Assembly: GCF_011397635.1 (NCBI RefSeq) | Contig: NC_064771.1 | Span: forward strand, 18,353,379 to 18,417,378 | Length of the DNA: 64,000 bases | Source: Epinephelus fuscoguttatus | Taxonomy: Eukaryota; Chordata; Actinopteri; Perciformes; Serranidae | Reading direction: 5' to 3' | Shown here: one piece after another, positions 1-18,600 of the stretch | Layout of the letters: each line of letters begins with the position of its first letter | How positions within the stretch are numbered: position 1 is the first letter of the stretch | Translations under genes and position numbers: made by a program | Notes under the pieces: generated by a model | The model's database searches: none | What the model was told of the DNA's origin: nothing | Seen by the model: the letters and a program-made list of their open reading frames with translations, nothing else

Positions 1-5666
<5,666 letters not shown>

Positions 5667-6426
5667 GTCTGTCATCAGCTTGGGTGGTTGAAGTTGTTCA
5701 TCATTGCACTTGAAAGCTCTTGGTGAAGGTGAATTCTGCTGAAGTTTATTTACATAGTGTGTATTCAGCAGCTTTATTCAACCCAAAAATAATACGTCAG
5801 CACAAACTAATATCAAACTCATCACCGTCTCCTGTGTGAAAGTTCTGTGCTTGACACATTTACCCACCACATCTTACTCCCCCAGTGGACTATGTCGCTC
5901 TTTATCCTATGTCACCTGACCTTCTGGCGGTACATTTGTGAGTTTATTTGTGTAAATCTACCACTTTAATCTCAGAGAATATCCAAGATTGGCTCATACT
6001 AGCCCTAACCATGACCCCTTTACCCTAATCTCAACCACTTCAATGAGGACACATCAAATATGGATGGGTGTAAATAGCTGAACAGCTGCAGTGTGACTAA
6101 CTTCAACCAGGTGCAAATAGACACTCCGCTCTGTAAATGCACTAAAGATACTCAGGTCACTTGTCAGACACTTCCTGAAAAGTATATTTTTATAATAACA
6201 AAAAATGTTTTACTTTAGTACGATGAATTTTTTTCTATGAATGAATTGTACAGAGAAATGCCTTTTATCACGTGTTTTACTGAATCCAGTTAAATGAAGG
6301 AACTTCTGTGTTATTTATTCTGTATTCCACTGCACCTCTGATGTCTTTCTACTTAAAAATGCAATGTATAATAAATATCGATGAAGCATAAAATAAATGT
6401 CTCAGTGTTGCTGTTTCATTTTCAGC
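5667..6426 (+). other. Probable 3' UTR and poly(A) signals of the polyserase gene
   Basis: No coding frame is seen in this stretch after the stop codon. AATAAA occurs at 6370-6375 and 6392-6397, giving a possible 3' UTR of about 700-750 bases that ends just before the minisatellite. No other structure was recognised. Confidence 0.55.
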
Positions 6427-6818
6427 AGTTTTACAGTACAAGATGGGATAAAACCAGAGTCCAGGTGGTCATGCTAGTTTTACAGTACAAGATGGGATAA
6501 AACCAGGGTCCAGGTGGTCATGCTAGTTTTACAGTACAAGATGGGATAAAACCAGAGTCCAGGTGGTCATGCTAGTTTTACAGTACAAGATGGGATAAAA
6601 CCAGAGTCCAGGTGGTCATGCTAGTTTTACAGTACAAGATGGGATAAAACCAGAGTCCAGGTGGTCATGCTAGTTTTACAGTACAAGATGGGATAAAACC
6701 AGAGTCCAGGTGGTCATGCTAGTTTTACAGTACAAGATGGGATAAAACCAGAGTCCAGGTGGTCATGCTAGTTTTACAGTACAAGATGGGATAAAACCAG
6801 AGTCCAGGTGGTCATGCT
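6427..6818. repeat. 49-bp minisatellite, eight copies
   Basis: The unit begins AGTTTTACAGTACAAGATGG and ends GGTGGTCATGCT. The array is exactly 392 bases, or 8 x 49, with no partial unit. Copy 2 carries one A-to-G change (CCAGGGTCC instead of CCAGAGTCC); I saw no other difference. It begins just after the last poly(A) signal of the protease gene. Confidence 0.95.
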
Positions 6819-7660
6819 GTGTTTTTCACTTCACAATAAATTCTACAAATTGACACACATAGCTTGCAGAAAATACAAAAGCAAAAATGTCACTGTAGCC
6901 AAACAGTGAGTTATTCAGTCCAAAATTTGAGTCAGAAAAATGTACAGTCATTTTGTAAAGCCTCCTGCCGCATGGCATCACATGGGCTGTGTCTGAAATC
7001 ACTCTCTAATGGCACAACATTCACCCTCCACCATTTTATACAATTATCGTGCATCTGTGATATAAGTTAAGTAGTTCCCACCTTTTTTTAAATAAATTAA
7101 TTTTGTCTCCCTAATACGTACCAATGTCTACATGAGGTCCTTGGTCACAGGGTGCATGTCTGAGACGTCTCTGATCAGACTGTTCAATTTAAATCATTTT
7201 TAGTGAGCTAAAGAGGTAAAACTAGGGATGTCAGTTTTGGCTTATTTTGCTTTTATTATCCTATCACCTTCTAAACAGTAACTAACTGGTTTATTTTTAA
7301 GAGAAAAAAAAAAAGCAACCACTTCGTACGACCTTTCACTTGCGTTCAAGTGTGGGTGCTATCGTTGTTCATTGTTAATGGAGCTAATGTGTGTGTGGTC
7401 TAGAGGCAGCACAATGAGTGACTGGGTGTGTCTTAGCCAGCACTGCCCATTTTGATACTCTTGTCCATGGCCCAGGGAGGAGTCACTTTGGTCGAAATCC
7501 TGAGGTGAGGTTTAGTTACTCTTTCAAAGCAATGTCCATTTCAAGAGGGTGAGATTTTAATGTTTTGTGATGTAGTTGTGTCTGGTTAGCCATTGTTAGC
7601 CTTGGCTGCTCTGCACTGTGCACCACCAGAGTGTGAGCTAGCTGGTTAAGTGGTGCTGCT

Positions 7661-8776
7661 AAGTGACCTATGGCTAAGCCACGCCCCCCTCCCCACTCAC
7701 TCCACAAACTATCAACATTCAGTTACTGGGCAATATGGCAGGTGTCACAGTACACGGCATTTCGCAGGAGGGAATTGATAATTTTTGGAGACATAACGAT
7801 CAGATGTCATTGAGAAGTAACCAAAAGGGCCTAAGCTACGCATTGGAGGGATATATTCATCATTTTATTGTTGAGAAGGTCGATGAAAAGCAAAATTACA
7901 AGCCAAAATTTACAGGTCACAGTGTACGCTTGTGAACTGCATCTCGTTGCTGTCACCATCAAAGACAACAAGTTAAAGTGTCACTGAAGTTAAGGTTTTT
8001 GGCTCAGAATATGAGAAAAGGATAACGGCCTTTTTTCTTTACCAAGAGTGTCTCTCTGTTAGTTTGGTGCTACAGTATTTACACTGAATCATTCAGCATA
8101 ATGTTTGCCAATCTTTGTTATCTCTGTGATTACAGATAAATTAATGAAGCTAAGCTCCAGAAGTTAACGTTAGCTTAACTAGAGCCCTATGGACAACAGC
8201 TAACAATGATGTACGATCACCGAAGTACAAAACTACAAAAAAATAGGCTAATGAACTCCCAGCAGACAAGGTGACATGATGAACAGCAGCTAGGAGCTAA
8301 CGTTAGGCTAACTTTAGCTAACGTTAGCTAGAGATGTTAAAGATAACTTTATATTTCTTTCCAGCAAAGTGACAATATGTTGCCTCAAACATGATGTTGA
8401 CATACCTTAGAACAGATGTAGACATCATTGTTAATCTTATTCACGTTGAGTTGATGTGGTCTAACGTTACCGCACAACTTTATCCAAAGGAGACACTTTT
8501 CTCGGTTGAGATGTGGTTTAAAGTGTAAAAAATACACCTCGTCGCCCAGCCTCTCAGGATACCTTGTGTCGGCGTTGCATGTACCCCATGCACACCGTTT
8601 GACCATGTTTAAACTTCAAATCTCCGAAAAAGCTCATAAAACTGAACAAAACTGACTTTCTGTAATGCATTTCAATGGACGTCCAGGCAGAGAATGTCTG
8701 AGTGTATAATGGGAATGGCTATACGCACTATGATTGGCTCATCGCGTTTGAGGGCGGGACTTAGCCATAGGTCAAT
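7661..8776. mobile_element. THAP-domain DNA transposon remnant nested in the hAT element
   Basis: Inverted ends: AGTGACCTATGGCTAAGCC at 7662 and the complement of GGACTTAGCCATAGGTCAATT ending near 8776. On the minus strand, 8406-8606 encodes the N-terminal part of a THAP zinc finger and ends at a splice donor. On the plus strand, 7735-7935 is a short open frame of unknown identity starting just inside the left end. The copies of GCTAACGTTAGC around 8300 form a small palindromic patch. No catalytic region is present, so this copy cannot move by itself. P-element-like and Kolobok-like elements both use THAP domains; the class is not settled here because no target-site duplication is obvious. 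Confidence 0.75.
8406..8606 (-). pseudogene. First exon of a THAP-domain protein (transposon-derived, partial)
   Basis: The frame starts MVKRCAWGTCNAD, giving the C-x4-C pair of a THAP C2CH finger. It continues with FLHFKP, LLWIKLCG (the conserved Trp) and VYICSK. The exon ends at 8406 with a donor (AAG|GTATGT), exactly where the THAP consensus continues with His-Phe, so the last ligand must lie in a following exon that is missing here. THAP domains bind DNA and in transposons contact the element ends. The exon lies 170 bases inside the right end of the element at 7661-8776, the usual position for a transposase first exon. It is a fragment; host function is unlikely. Confidence 0.75.
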
Positions 8777-9251
8777 TCAGCAATGACCGCTACTTTTGTT
8801 ACGGAAACATGCTGTTTTTTCCACAACAAGTTGCTAGCTTAGTTTGACTTGGTTTGACTCAGCACTTCAGTCCAGCGTGGATTTTCATCTCCATTACAAC
8901 AGCACTATGCGCTTGATGGTGTGTCTTTAATTTTGAGGTGCTAAACCCCTTTAGCGTAAACTGCGCTGACACTGCTAACGGTACGAACAGAAGTTAGCAA
9001 TGCTACAGCGGGTTTGTGGCTTAAAATTGAGCTGCTTATTCAGTGGGGAGAACAGAGGGTGGGCACAATGTTTCAACAGAAACACATTACTAGCATTTTT
9101 TTCTATTCCCTTCTAGCTTAGAATGAGTGGCACAGCTAGCTAACATTAGCTTTGAATAGCGCACAGTGCAGTTAACTAAAGAGTAGCAAAATAAACCTGC
9201 AGACCAACATGCGTAACTGGTCAGAAATATTCTTAGCAGTTGACATCCCTA

Positions 9252-9649
9252 GGTAAAACTAAACATTATTGATTTACAGTTAGTTGCTTCTTTTCATTTT
9301 ATGACCCGTTTGGGTCCTGACCTCCTGGTTGAAAGCCTCTACTACAGGAAATAGTGGATGAGTGAGCAAGGGAGTGATTTCAGACACAGCCAAGCTTTTT
9401 AGTTGAATGAATCCAAAGTGGTCCTCTTCCATACAAATCATGTACATTCCTGGAAATGGCAAAATGTTATAGAACTAGTACAGCTCTGAATAATGGCACA
9501 TGTGAACTAATCAGAGATAATCATAAAGATCATGGTATAGATGTAATGGTTTTGCAGTCAGCTGCGATCAGCAGGCTAATACTACAGTATTAAAGTACTG
9601 GATCTGGAAACAGTTGGTGTCTGTGGGACATCATCTGATTTTGTATTTG
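9252..9649. other. Downstream flank of the integrin gene
   Basis: No gene is seen here. The stretch should include the 3' UTR of the minus-strand integrin gene; I could not identify a confident poly(A) signal in it. Confidence 0.4.
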
Positions 9650-12600
9650 TTATTCTGGTGCTGATGCGTCTCCATCAACCCCTGGATCTGCAGCATCATC
9701 TTTTATCATGTCCTGATATTTACTCTTGAAAAATCCAGCCTGAGAAAAAAATAACAAAGAAATGCAAAATAATTAAATGAAAAGAAACAAACAAGATGAA
9801 AACCTAATTGTGTCACCTAAGTGTCTCACCTTATACAGGCCAGCGGTGAGTAAAGCGAGGAAAGCCAACCCTCCCAGGGATCCTCCTATAATCTCTTTGG
9901 TGAAGTCTGGTTCAGTGTACACTTCTACCTCTGTCTCGATCTGAGAGGTGTAATGACAGAGTGCGGCTCAAATTTCAAGCTCTTTAAAAACCCCAATAAG
10001 TGAAAACAACGTTTAATCACCTTGCGAACAGGAGGTTTGTTATTAGACGCTGCTGAAATAAAGATGTACTGGTTTCCGTCATACTCCAGAGTGGCTGTGC
10101 TGGTCAGGAGGAATTTGGCAGATCTAAGTCCAATCTGTTTGAGGAGAAAATGAGAAGTGGAATGATTTGATGTTTAGCGTTGTTACATTTCAATGCAAAA
10201 TCATTTGTAAAGATATTTTACCACAACAGAGTCAGGGAGCTGTTTTAATCAAAATACTGAAATGCTGCACTTCAGTTTGTTGAACATCAAACACACACTT
10301 CAGTTACCTGCTCGATCCATCCAGAACTAAGGTTGGCAGAGATGTTGTACCTTCTACTCTCCAGTCTTCCCATGAACCTGCTGCACTTGAACACCCTACA
10401 CCTGGCTACAGAGCAGTCCTGTTGGTGATTCAGAGGCAGAAAACACAGAACACTGTTTTCAGGTCTGCACACTCCAATTAGATGGAAAAACCTCCCAGCT
10501 GGTTTGATATGCATGTTTTCTTAAAATAATCGTAGAAATCACACATTTATCATCACTAGAAACTGTAATTATCATCCGATTTTTGGTCCTTGAATGCAGT
10601 GAAGGGTTCCAGCAGAAGTTATAACCAAATCTTAACTAACTCTTAAATTTTACATGCTAAGTCCTGATCCAATCTCAAAGATCGTTATAAGAGTCGATCA
10701 AGGCACATTTTAACTGACAGGCTTTACTGAGCTATATTGAGCCCAATCTGGCTCTTTGTTTTACATCAGCTTTCACACAGGTGTTTGTACCAGCGAAGGT
10801 TTCATGCACAGTGCGCAGTAAGTGCAGCTGTCATCAACTCTCCAACCCTGTCTCTCCTCCACTCCACACCTTGCCGGCGGTGAAACACCACACACTAAAA
10901 ACAACAGCAAAATGCTGTTTGAGACTGTTTATTTATGTTACTCATCAAAGTTATGAGCACTCGTTTCGGCTCAGTGTGATAATCTCTTGCATTTTGGTTT
11001 TAGACAGACAGACAGACAGACAGACAAATAGTCCTGTGCTGTTTGCTGCAACAACAAAGTCACATCCCAGCCACTCCCTTCCTCTGATAAATAAAGAACA
11101 GTCCCTCACACAGATGTAGCTCCTCATCGAACTTACCACAGTCTTAGTTTTCTCAATCTTGGCAACAAAATCTGTGTCGGTAGGTTCCTTATCTGTGTGT
11201 TTTTGGCATTCTGGAATCTGAAATAGAGCCGCATCATGTCAGTTTAGGAGCGACCAGATGTGGTCTCCGTATAACCACAATCATCCATGCATGATGCTGC
11301 AGTTGCATAAAAACAGCTACATTTGAGACATTTATGAGGGAGGTTGGGTAAATACAAGTTCCCACGTTACCGTCAAACTGTCTGAATCCACCCAGATGTC
11401 TTTATCACCAAGCTTCACTGGCACATTTATCACCACAGTGAAATTCAGTGCTCTGATGTCATTTGTAACCTAAGAGAAGGGGAGAATAGAAAAAGGTTGT
11501 TGGTATTAAAAAGCATTAAAATGAAGTCTAACTCAAGCAAATGAACTTAGAATTAATTACTGATAAGATATTTTACCACAATATGTTGTTGGACCGGTTT
11601 CTGCAAATCGTTCTTTCCGTAAGAGAAATTGGTGTAGCTGAGAAAACTGAACAGACATTTTAAAAATGTGATGCATTTTGGGCAATATTACACCAGATTA
11701 AAATGATTATTACTTTTTAATTTATTTATTTTGTTTCACCTTAAATAACACAAACCTTTCAATTGTAGCAAAAATGCCGTACTTCACATCAATCCCTTTC
11801 TTTTTGTAGGGTTCGCTTTGGGGTGAGTGCACCTGATTCCCACTAACAGAGAGGTGAAATCATTTGTACAAATGGTAAATGGATAATTGTACTCTTGCGT
11901 ATTGTTGTAAGCAGACAGCTGAGCAGTACCTGGTAGCATTTGCAGTGACAAAAATCCTCCTGTCAAGTTGACTGTTGGTTTCGATTCCATAGGAGACGAT
12001 GAAGAGAGTCTGAAATGAAACGAGCAAGATCAGATTGTATCTCCTGTCTCTGCAGCGGTGAGAAAAGATGCTTCTGTACCAACAACAAACCTTTGTTTTG
12101 CTCTTAAGAATAGGCTTGTCAACAGTGCAGTCTGTCTTTCCTCGCGTTAAGCCGTCTTCACTGTCCAAGGAGTTGCACTCTATTCTTCCCTTTTATCAGA
12201 AACAAACAAAACTTGAATTGCTGTGTGACACCAGAGCGCAGTCAAGATGAACAGAAGCCGACAGGTTACACCTTACCTGCAGACTTGTAAACTTCCTATA
12301 GGAGAACCCAGCAGGGTACGTGAGAATGACATGGCTGTTGTAGGAGTTTTCCTCTGTGTTCTCCACTGAGACGGTGACATCCAGCAGTTCATCAATGCCC
12401 ACTTTAACCACGGAGGAACTGATAGATTATGAGGAAAGAGAAAGGTGAAGGTGGAGGAGAACAAGTCTTCAGCCATAGTAGCATCTCTCTGAGGTTGAGG
12501 CACAGCTTAATGCTAACGTCAGCATGTTACCATGCATGTTTGCCATCTTAAGCGGGATTTATACTTGTGCGCCTACGCCATAGTGAGCATTTGTACTTGT

Positions 12601-15600
12601 GTGGTAATGTGTCTGTGTCAACCACACCTCCTCACTAAGGTAAAAGTTTCTGTCCCTTCTAGGGATGAGTAAACGATCAAAATTCATTATTGGATCATCA
12701 AAAAAATTAAAAATCAATTATCGATTAATGATAAGCAAGTATTTAAAAAGAGAGAAAACAAAAGAGTGCAGTGCAGACTGTCGTCACAAGAACGCGCAGC
12801 TGCCCCAGCTTGAGCTTCAACCCCCCAGGCCAAAGAGGAAGAAGAGTTCACCCCTGGGTGTTTACAACCGTTACCAGCCAGGGGTTACAGGCTTCAGTTT
12901 CAGCGAAACCACCGTCTTTCAATGGCGTAGTGTTTTTAGAGGTCTCAAGGGAAGCCACTGAGGCTTTGGAGAGTGATGAGAGCTTCCGTCTGTTTATGAT
13001 TTTTTTGCCTGGCATAGGTCTGGTGGGGGGTGTCGTAGGCACGCCGGCTTGCCAGGCCTGTAGCATTGCAAGGGAAACACTGCGACTATTGAGCAAAATT
13101 ATTTGTGATCGATCAAAATCCTTAACAATAATCGAAAATTGATGCCCATCCCTAGTCCCTTCCTTGCTCAGAGTTGCTTTAAGAACTTTCCTAAATCACT
13201 CCCAAGCTAGGACTCCTTACTAAAAATGTTTTAGGCTAAGTTAGGAGCTCTCTGAGAGTGTTCTCAGAATGTTTTTGAATGCGACCCCTGTCCTACATAG
13301 GAGCAAGACACAAACACTCTGTGGTGGTTTTACCTCTCTGTGTAGTCATTGTGCATTTTGATGTGGTTTTGTGCCTCTTTGTGGTCATTTTGTGTCTCTT
13401 GTGTTGGCACACTTTCCTTTTAGCTGTCAGGCTAGGTGGGTTGGGCTCACCAAGACATAGAGCCTGTGTTAGTTTGAAAGGCGGCATGCCGAAGTAATTA
13501 AGAGAGATGATTCGGACCAGGTGTGCGACCAGAGTTGATGAGAGATGTTTCTAAGCGCCATGAGGAGGACAGATGGTGGAATAGCCTCCATTTCTCTATG
13601 AAGTTTTGTTTCAAGATATTATCTGCGTGTTTAATGTCTATAAATAAACTGTGAATGCAGCACTGACACTAAGCAGTGTAGGACCACAGAGGGGAGCTGA
13701 CAGAGTAACAGCCATCGGATCAGTATCCGGACTGCAAGGCAGCAGGTAGGCCCACATCCCTTACCTTTAGCCTGGCAGCCAAATGCTGACTCTTTAGTAA
13801 TATATGTGTGAGCCACCAAGCTCTGGGAGCCCTACATGAGTGTATGTCCAAAGTCAGTGGTTCCCATGTGATGGGTTGATGTCCAAAAGTGGGTCTCAGG
13901 TCCATTCTGAATGGACCGCAAGTGACTTATGAATGTGTCAAGTTTGTAAAAAACACACTTTATTTTGAAGAACACTGGATTTCCTGCACAGAGCTTTTAT
14001 TTTCAAGTGCTGTCTCCTGCTGTAGAGTGAATGACTAATGGACAGCTGCTTAACAGAGACAGAGACAACTAGCTTGACTACATGACCAAGCGCAAGCATG
14101 ATCCTGAATATATTTAACTGTGTGGAATGTGAACTAATGAAGGAGAAATTTGGACCCCTTTACTGGACCAGTTGGGAACCACTGTCCTACATAATAGTAT
14201 CAAGTGCCCAGGGTTGTGTTTACTGTGACGCTTGTTAGTCATTCTGTGTCTTCTTTTGGGTTGTGCTGTGTCTCTTTATGGTCATTTTGAGTCTCTTCCC
14301 ATCAGTACATGTTAATTTAAGTGACATGTTGCAGGTGAGGACTAAATGCGGGCCTTGATACTTTGGGCCCCAGGGCCTGTGCCCAGTAGGCCTGTTCATC
14401 CATGATACATGAAAAAAATACAAATTTTTATCTGATGATGACATCAGACAAAAAGTAAAGGGAACACAGAGGTGAATACAATTCATCCTGTAAATGAGAC
14501 ATTTCAAGTAAAAGCCTCAAGGTGTTGCTAAAGAGACAGGGATCTCTAAAGTCTATGATAGGTCTATGTGAGGTAGCTGAACACAAGATCGAGGTATGTT
14601 CACTTCTCACTCGAGTTTTATAAAGCCAGGAAAAATATCCTTCTGCCATATCCATTACAGTATCATTAAATTGTCTGATAGAATTATGGCTTAAACATTT
14701 ATTAAAATCAAAACCGAATTCAACTGACTAATAGCTTATTAGATTAATACCCCTAACAGGATAAGCAGTTATGGAAAATGAATGACTCCACTGACTAAAA
14801 CTTGACTTATACGAAACAAAAAAAGACACAAATGTGACTTTAAACCAAACACAATTTTCAGGAAGCAGCTGGGACTAAACTAAATCTAAAAATCTTGTCA
14901 AAGTCAACAATGCCCCTGCCTAGAACGATGCCACTGTGTGACAGTAACATCCAACAGTTCAACAATGTACAAAAAAAAGACTTGAAAACTATAAAACCAT
15001 CTATGATATTTCACAGTGAAAGAGGCATAGCTGAACTATTTCTGCCTGTACTGAACCCAAGACCTGAAAGAATACACTGTAAGTAAAACAGTGTGCTGTA
15101 CAGTTGGCGTGCAAACCCCTTGCACTTGCGTATAAGAGACCATGTGACCACACACCAAAGTTAGACTTCACTCTTGTGACTCACCTGGTAAAGTTGAAGT
15201 CCACTTTCAGGCTATCTACACACTGGTTGTCTGTGCCGCAGTTGATCTCAAACCCTAACTGTGGAGGACAGTTTGAAATACAGAGTGTTGGTGAAAGGAG
15301 CAGTGTGAAGGATTTAGTGGCATCTAGTGGTAAGAATTGCAAATTGCAACCAGCTGAAACATCTCCCATGAGCCAAGTGTGAACTCCCGGTTAGAATTTC
15401 TTCAGTGTTAATTGTTCAGGAGGTTTTTCCCGGGAGCTGAATTATCAGCAGAGGTAAAATTCTCTCTTAAACAAATGGAACTGTTCTAAACTGGTAAGAA
15501 CACTAAATTATGTAGTTTCACATTCAAAACCTTTGTCTTCTGATGCTGTTCAGCTCATCACGGACAGGCAACGCAACAATACATATGGGCCTATCTAGAG

Positions 15601-18600
15601 CCAGTATTTGGTTTGTCCATTCTGGGCTACTGTAGGAAACACGGCAGTGCAACATGGTGGATTCCATGGTCAAGGATCTGCTCCCTATGTAGATATAAAC
15701 AGCTTATTCTAAGGTAACAAAAACACAATGATTCTTATTTTCAGGTGATTATACACTAATAAAAGGCTTGAGACAAAGGTGATGAAGCTGTTACTATTGC
15801 ATTCACAAAGGCTAACCTTTGTGCTTGAGTTAATACTGTGACAGAAAATAAAGACCATGTCTCAGCAAGTTCTTTAAAGGTCTTTAGAGACTACTTACAG
15901 GATGAGTGGTGGTTTGCTGCGCCTGCAGGGCGAGACTCGGACTGAGATTTTGGTCAGAAGGCACACCATGAAAGGTGAATTTGAGTTCGTTGTAAAGAGC
16001 ATTGAAAGAATCATCTGTACAAGCCTGAAAGAGGTAGGTACTATTATGGAATACCATTTTTTTAGGGTGTGAACACAACATGAGTACAGAGAGGCTAAGT
16101 CTATCCCTTTCCGGTGTCTCCCATGGGAGCTTATTTTAGAAAAAAAATATGTCCAGTAGTCAACATGCGGAGACAAATGCTTTTTTTGATCCTGTTTGAA
16201 TTGTGCCATGAATTACACATGATTTTCAATTGAAAATATAGTTTTGCAAGTCAGGACTGTCACAGTTTGTCATAGTACCATTAATTTTGTGTGAAACTGC
16301 TCAGTGAACTTTCAGACCTAGAGTTGTCTTGCTTTGGTCTGAATCAGGGACTAATTTTGTTACAAAGCTGCATAATTGCCTAGAGTTGGTTCATGTTCTC
16401 ACGGCAGCATTTACAAGCGGACCAGATAAAATGCCTTGAGCGAGAAAACTGCTCTTGATTGGTCAGAATTTCCATGTGGGAAAAATCCAGGAAGTAAACA
16501 ACATGCTGAAGAAGAGTATGCAACACTTTCTAATGTCACAATGGAGGGACAACTACGCAGGTTGATTTTAGCGCTGGTCATCATGGACTATATTGCTGTC
16601 ATTGTTCATTTTAGTCAAACCATACAGTTTGAAAACGAGGCACGGCTCCAACTAGAAAACAATGTTTTGATGCATTGGATGTGCTGAATGTGCATATTAA
16701 GGCAGTACAGGAGGAGGTGCACATTAATAATCTTCCAGGACTGTAACATGCTCATGTTTAACCCAAACAATGTGTCATGTGACTGCAGTTGGTTTGGATC
16801 GAGGTCGGAACACATTCTCACCACAAACGAACCGCACCAGAGTTTGTTTGTAACCGGACCGAGACCACCTCTTCAAGAAGGTCTCGGTCCGGTTGTTTTG
16901 GTGCACAGCCGAGTGCGATTGCTGTGTTCACACCTGCCCAAACAAACTTGAGTTTGACTGAACCGAACCAAACAGGGCAGGTGTGAAAGCACCCTAAATC
17001 TCTCGTCTCACACCATATACATCGTCAATACCAGCTAGCTGGGTAACTTAGCTATGTTCCACACACAAATGTAACGTTAGCTTACCTTATGTGTTTTATC
17101 CAGCAACTCTAGTTTTTTGACTTGCATTATTATCTTTTAAATCAACCATCATCATGTGTAATCCATGCCATAATTCAAACGGGATCAAAAAATTATCTAA
17201 CTGTCATGCATATTTTTCCCCGAAAACACGGTGGTCCACAGTAAGGGGAGGGACTTTCCCTCTCTATTAAACATGGGATTTTTTTTTTCATTGTGAGAAA
17301 GGCTGTGATTTTCCAATTAAACAGGTTCTTCAAAAGCCAAAAACTACGTGAATCTATCAGATTTTAAAGTTGTGTACATCTAGCAACTCACCTCAACAAA
17401 GAACTTCACTGATCTGCATTGTGGACGGATTAAGTCAAGAATAACTTCTTCAGTCACCTCTCGTACTTTCTCGCTAATAACAGCACGGTTATTTGGGACT
17501 TTGCGGGTGGCATCCAGCTTTATAGTATATGTGATCCGTGCTTGAGCTGGAATGGATTAGAGTTTCATTAAGAGGTTACTCATGTATTTAAAACAAGTAT
17601 TTAAATGTATGGGCAGTAGAGAATCAGGCACCTCGTTGTACTGTGGAGTGTCTGGTCATGGTAAAGCAGATTTTTGCTGTGTGCTCCAGTTGTGCTGAGC
17701 AGTCTGTGTTTTGAATAGGGATTAGGTTTGGGCTGTATGACACTGCAGCTTCAACCATTACTATAGGCTTTGTTCTGGAAATTGAAAGAGTAGGAGAATA
17801 CACTGATTGATCATAGTAGAGTTGCACTTAAGGGTAAAATGGGGTGAATATGGGTAAAGTCGGACACTTTATGATAATTTACCTTCTGCCTCATTTTTAA
17901 TTATGATCCAAATGTCTTAGCTCTTAATATAATACACTGCTCATAAAAAAGGGAACACTTAAATCACACATCAGATCTTGGTGAACAAATTATTTAAGTT
18001 GAAAATCTTACTGATGTAAATTGTATAATTTGTTGAGAACAAAACAGCCAGTGGAAACCAAAATCATCAACCCACTGAGGGCTGGATTCAAAATCACATT
18101 GAAAATCAAAGTAAAACAATTGAAATCACAGGCTGAACCAACTGATAATGTGCCTGTATGCACTCTGGACAACGTCTGGGTATGCTCCTGATGAGTTGGC
18201 GGATGGTGTCCTGGATCGTAAGGTTGGCTATGACATGAAGGTCTGTGTGACCCTCCAAGGATAGGTCTCCCCAGAACATCACTGACCCACTGCCAAGCTG
18301 GTCATGCCGGATGTTAATACAGGCACCATAAAGTTCACCACAGCATCTCCAGACTCTTACATGCCTGTCACATGTGCTCAGTGTGAGCCTGCTTTCATCT
18401 GTGAAGAGAACAGGGCACCAATGGCTGACCTGCCAGTTCTAGTGCTTTCGCTTTCTAGTGAATGCCAATCGAGCTGCATGGTGCTGGGCTGTGAGCACAG
18501 GTCCCACTCGAGGACGTCAGGCCCCTCATGCCACCCTCATGGAGTCTGTTTCTGACAGTTTGGTCAGAAACAAGCACACCTGTAGCCTGCTGGAGGTCAT

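Larger units (their letters stand above)
7223..9251. mobile_element. hAT-type DNA transposon, non-autonomous, with a nested insertion
   Basis: The ends read TAGGGATGTCA at 7223 and, inverted, TGACATCCCTA ending at 9251. The flanks are a perfect 8-bp duplication, GGTAAAAC, at 7215-7222 and 9252-9259. An 8-bp duplication with a TAGGGATG end is characteristic of hAT elements in fish. No hAT transposase or BED domain was seen. The middle (7661-8776) is a second element with its own inverted ends, so this hAT copy was in place before the second insertion. The remaining hAT parts are 7223-7660 and 8777-9251. Confidence 0.85.

Noticed and set aside
12665-13142. Two overlapping frames of about 100 residues in an integrin intron
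   Set aside because: They lie inside a 495-bp hAT MITE with clear ends and target duplication; no transposase similarity.
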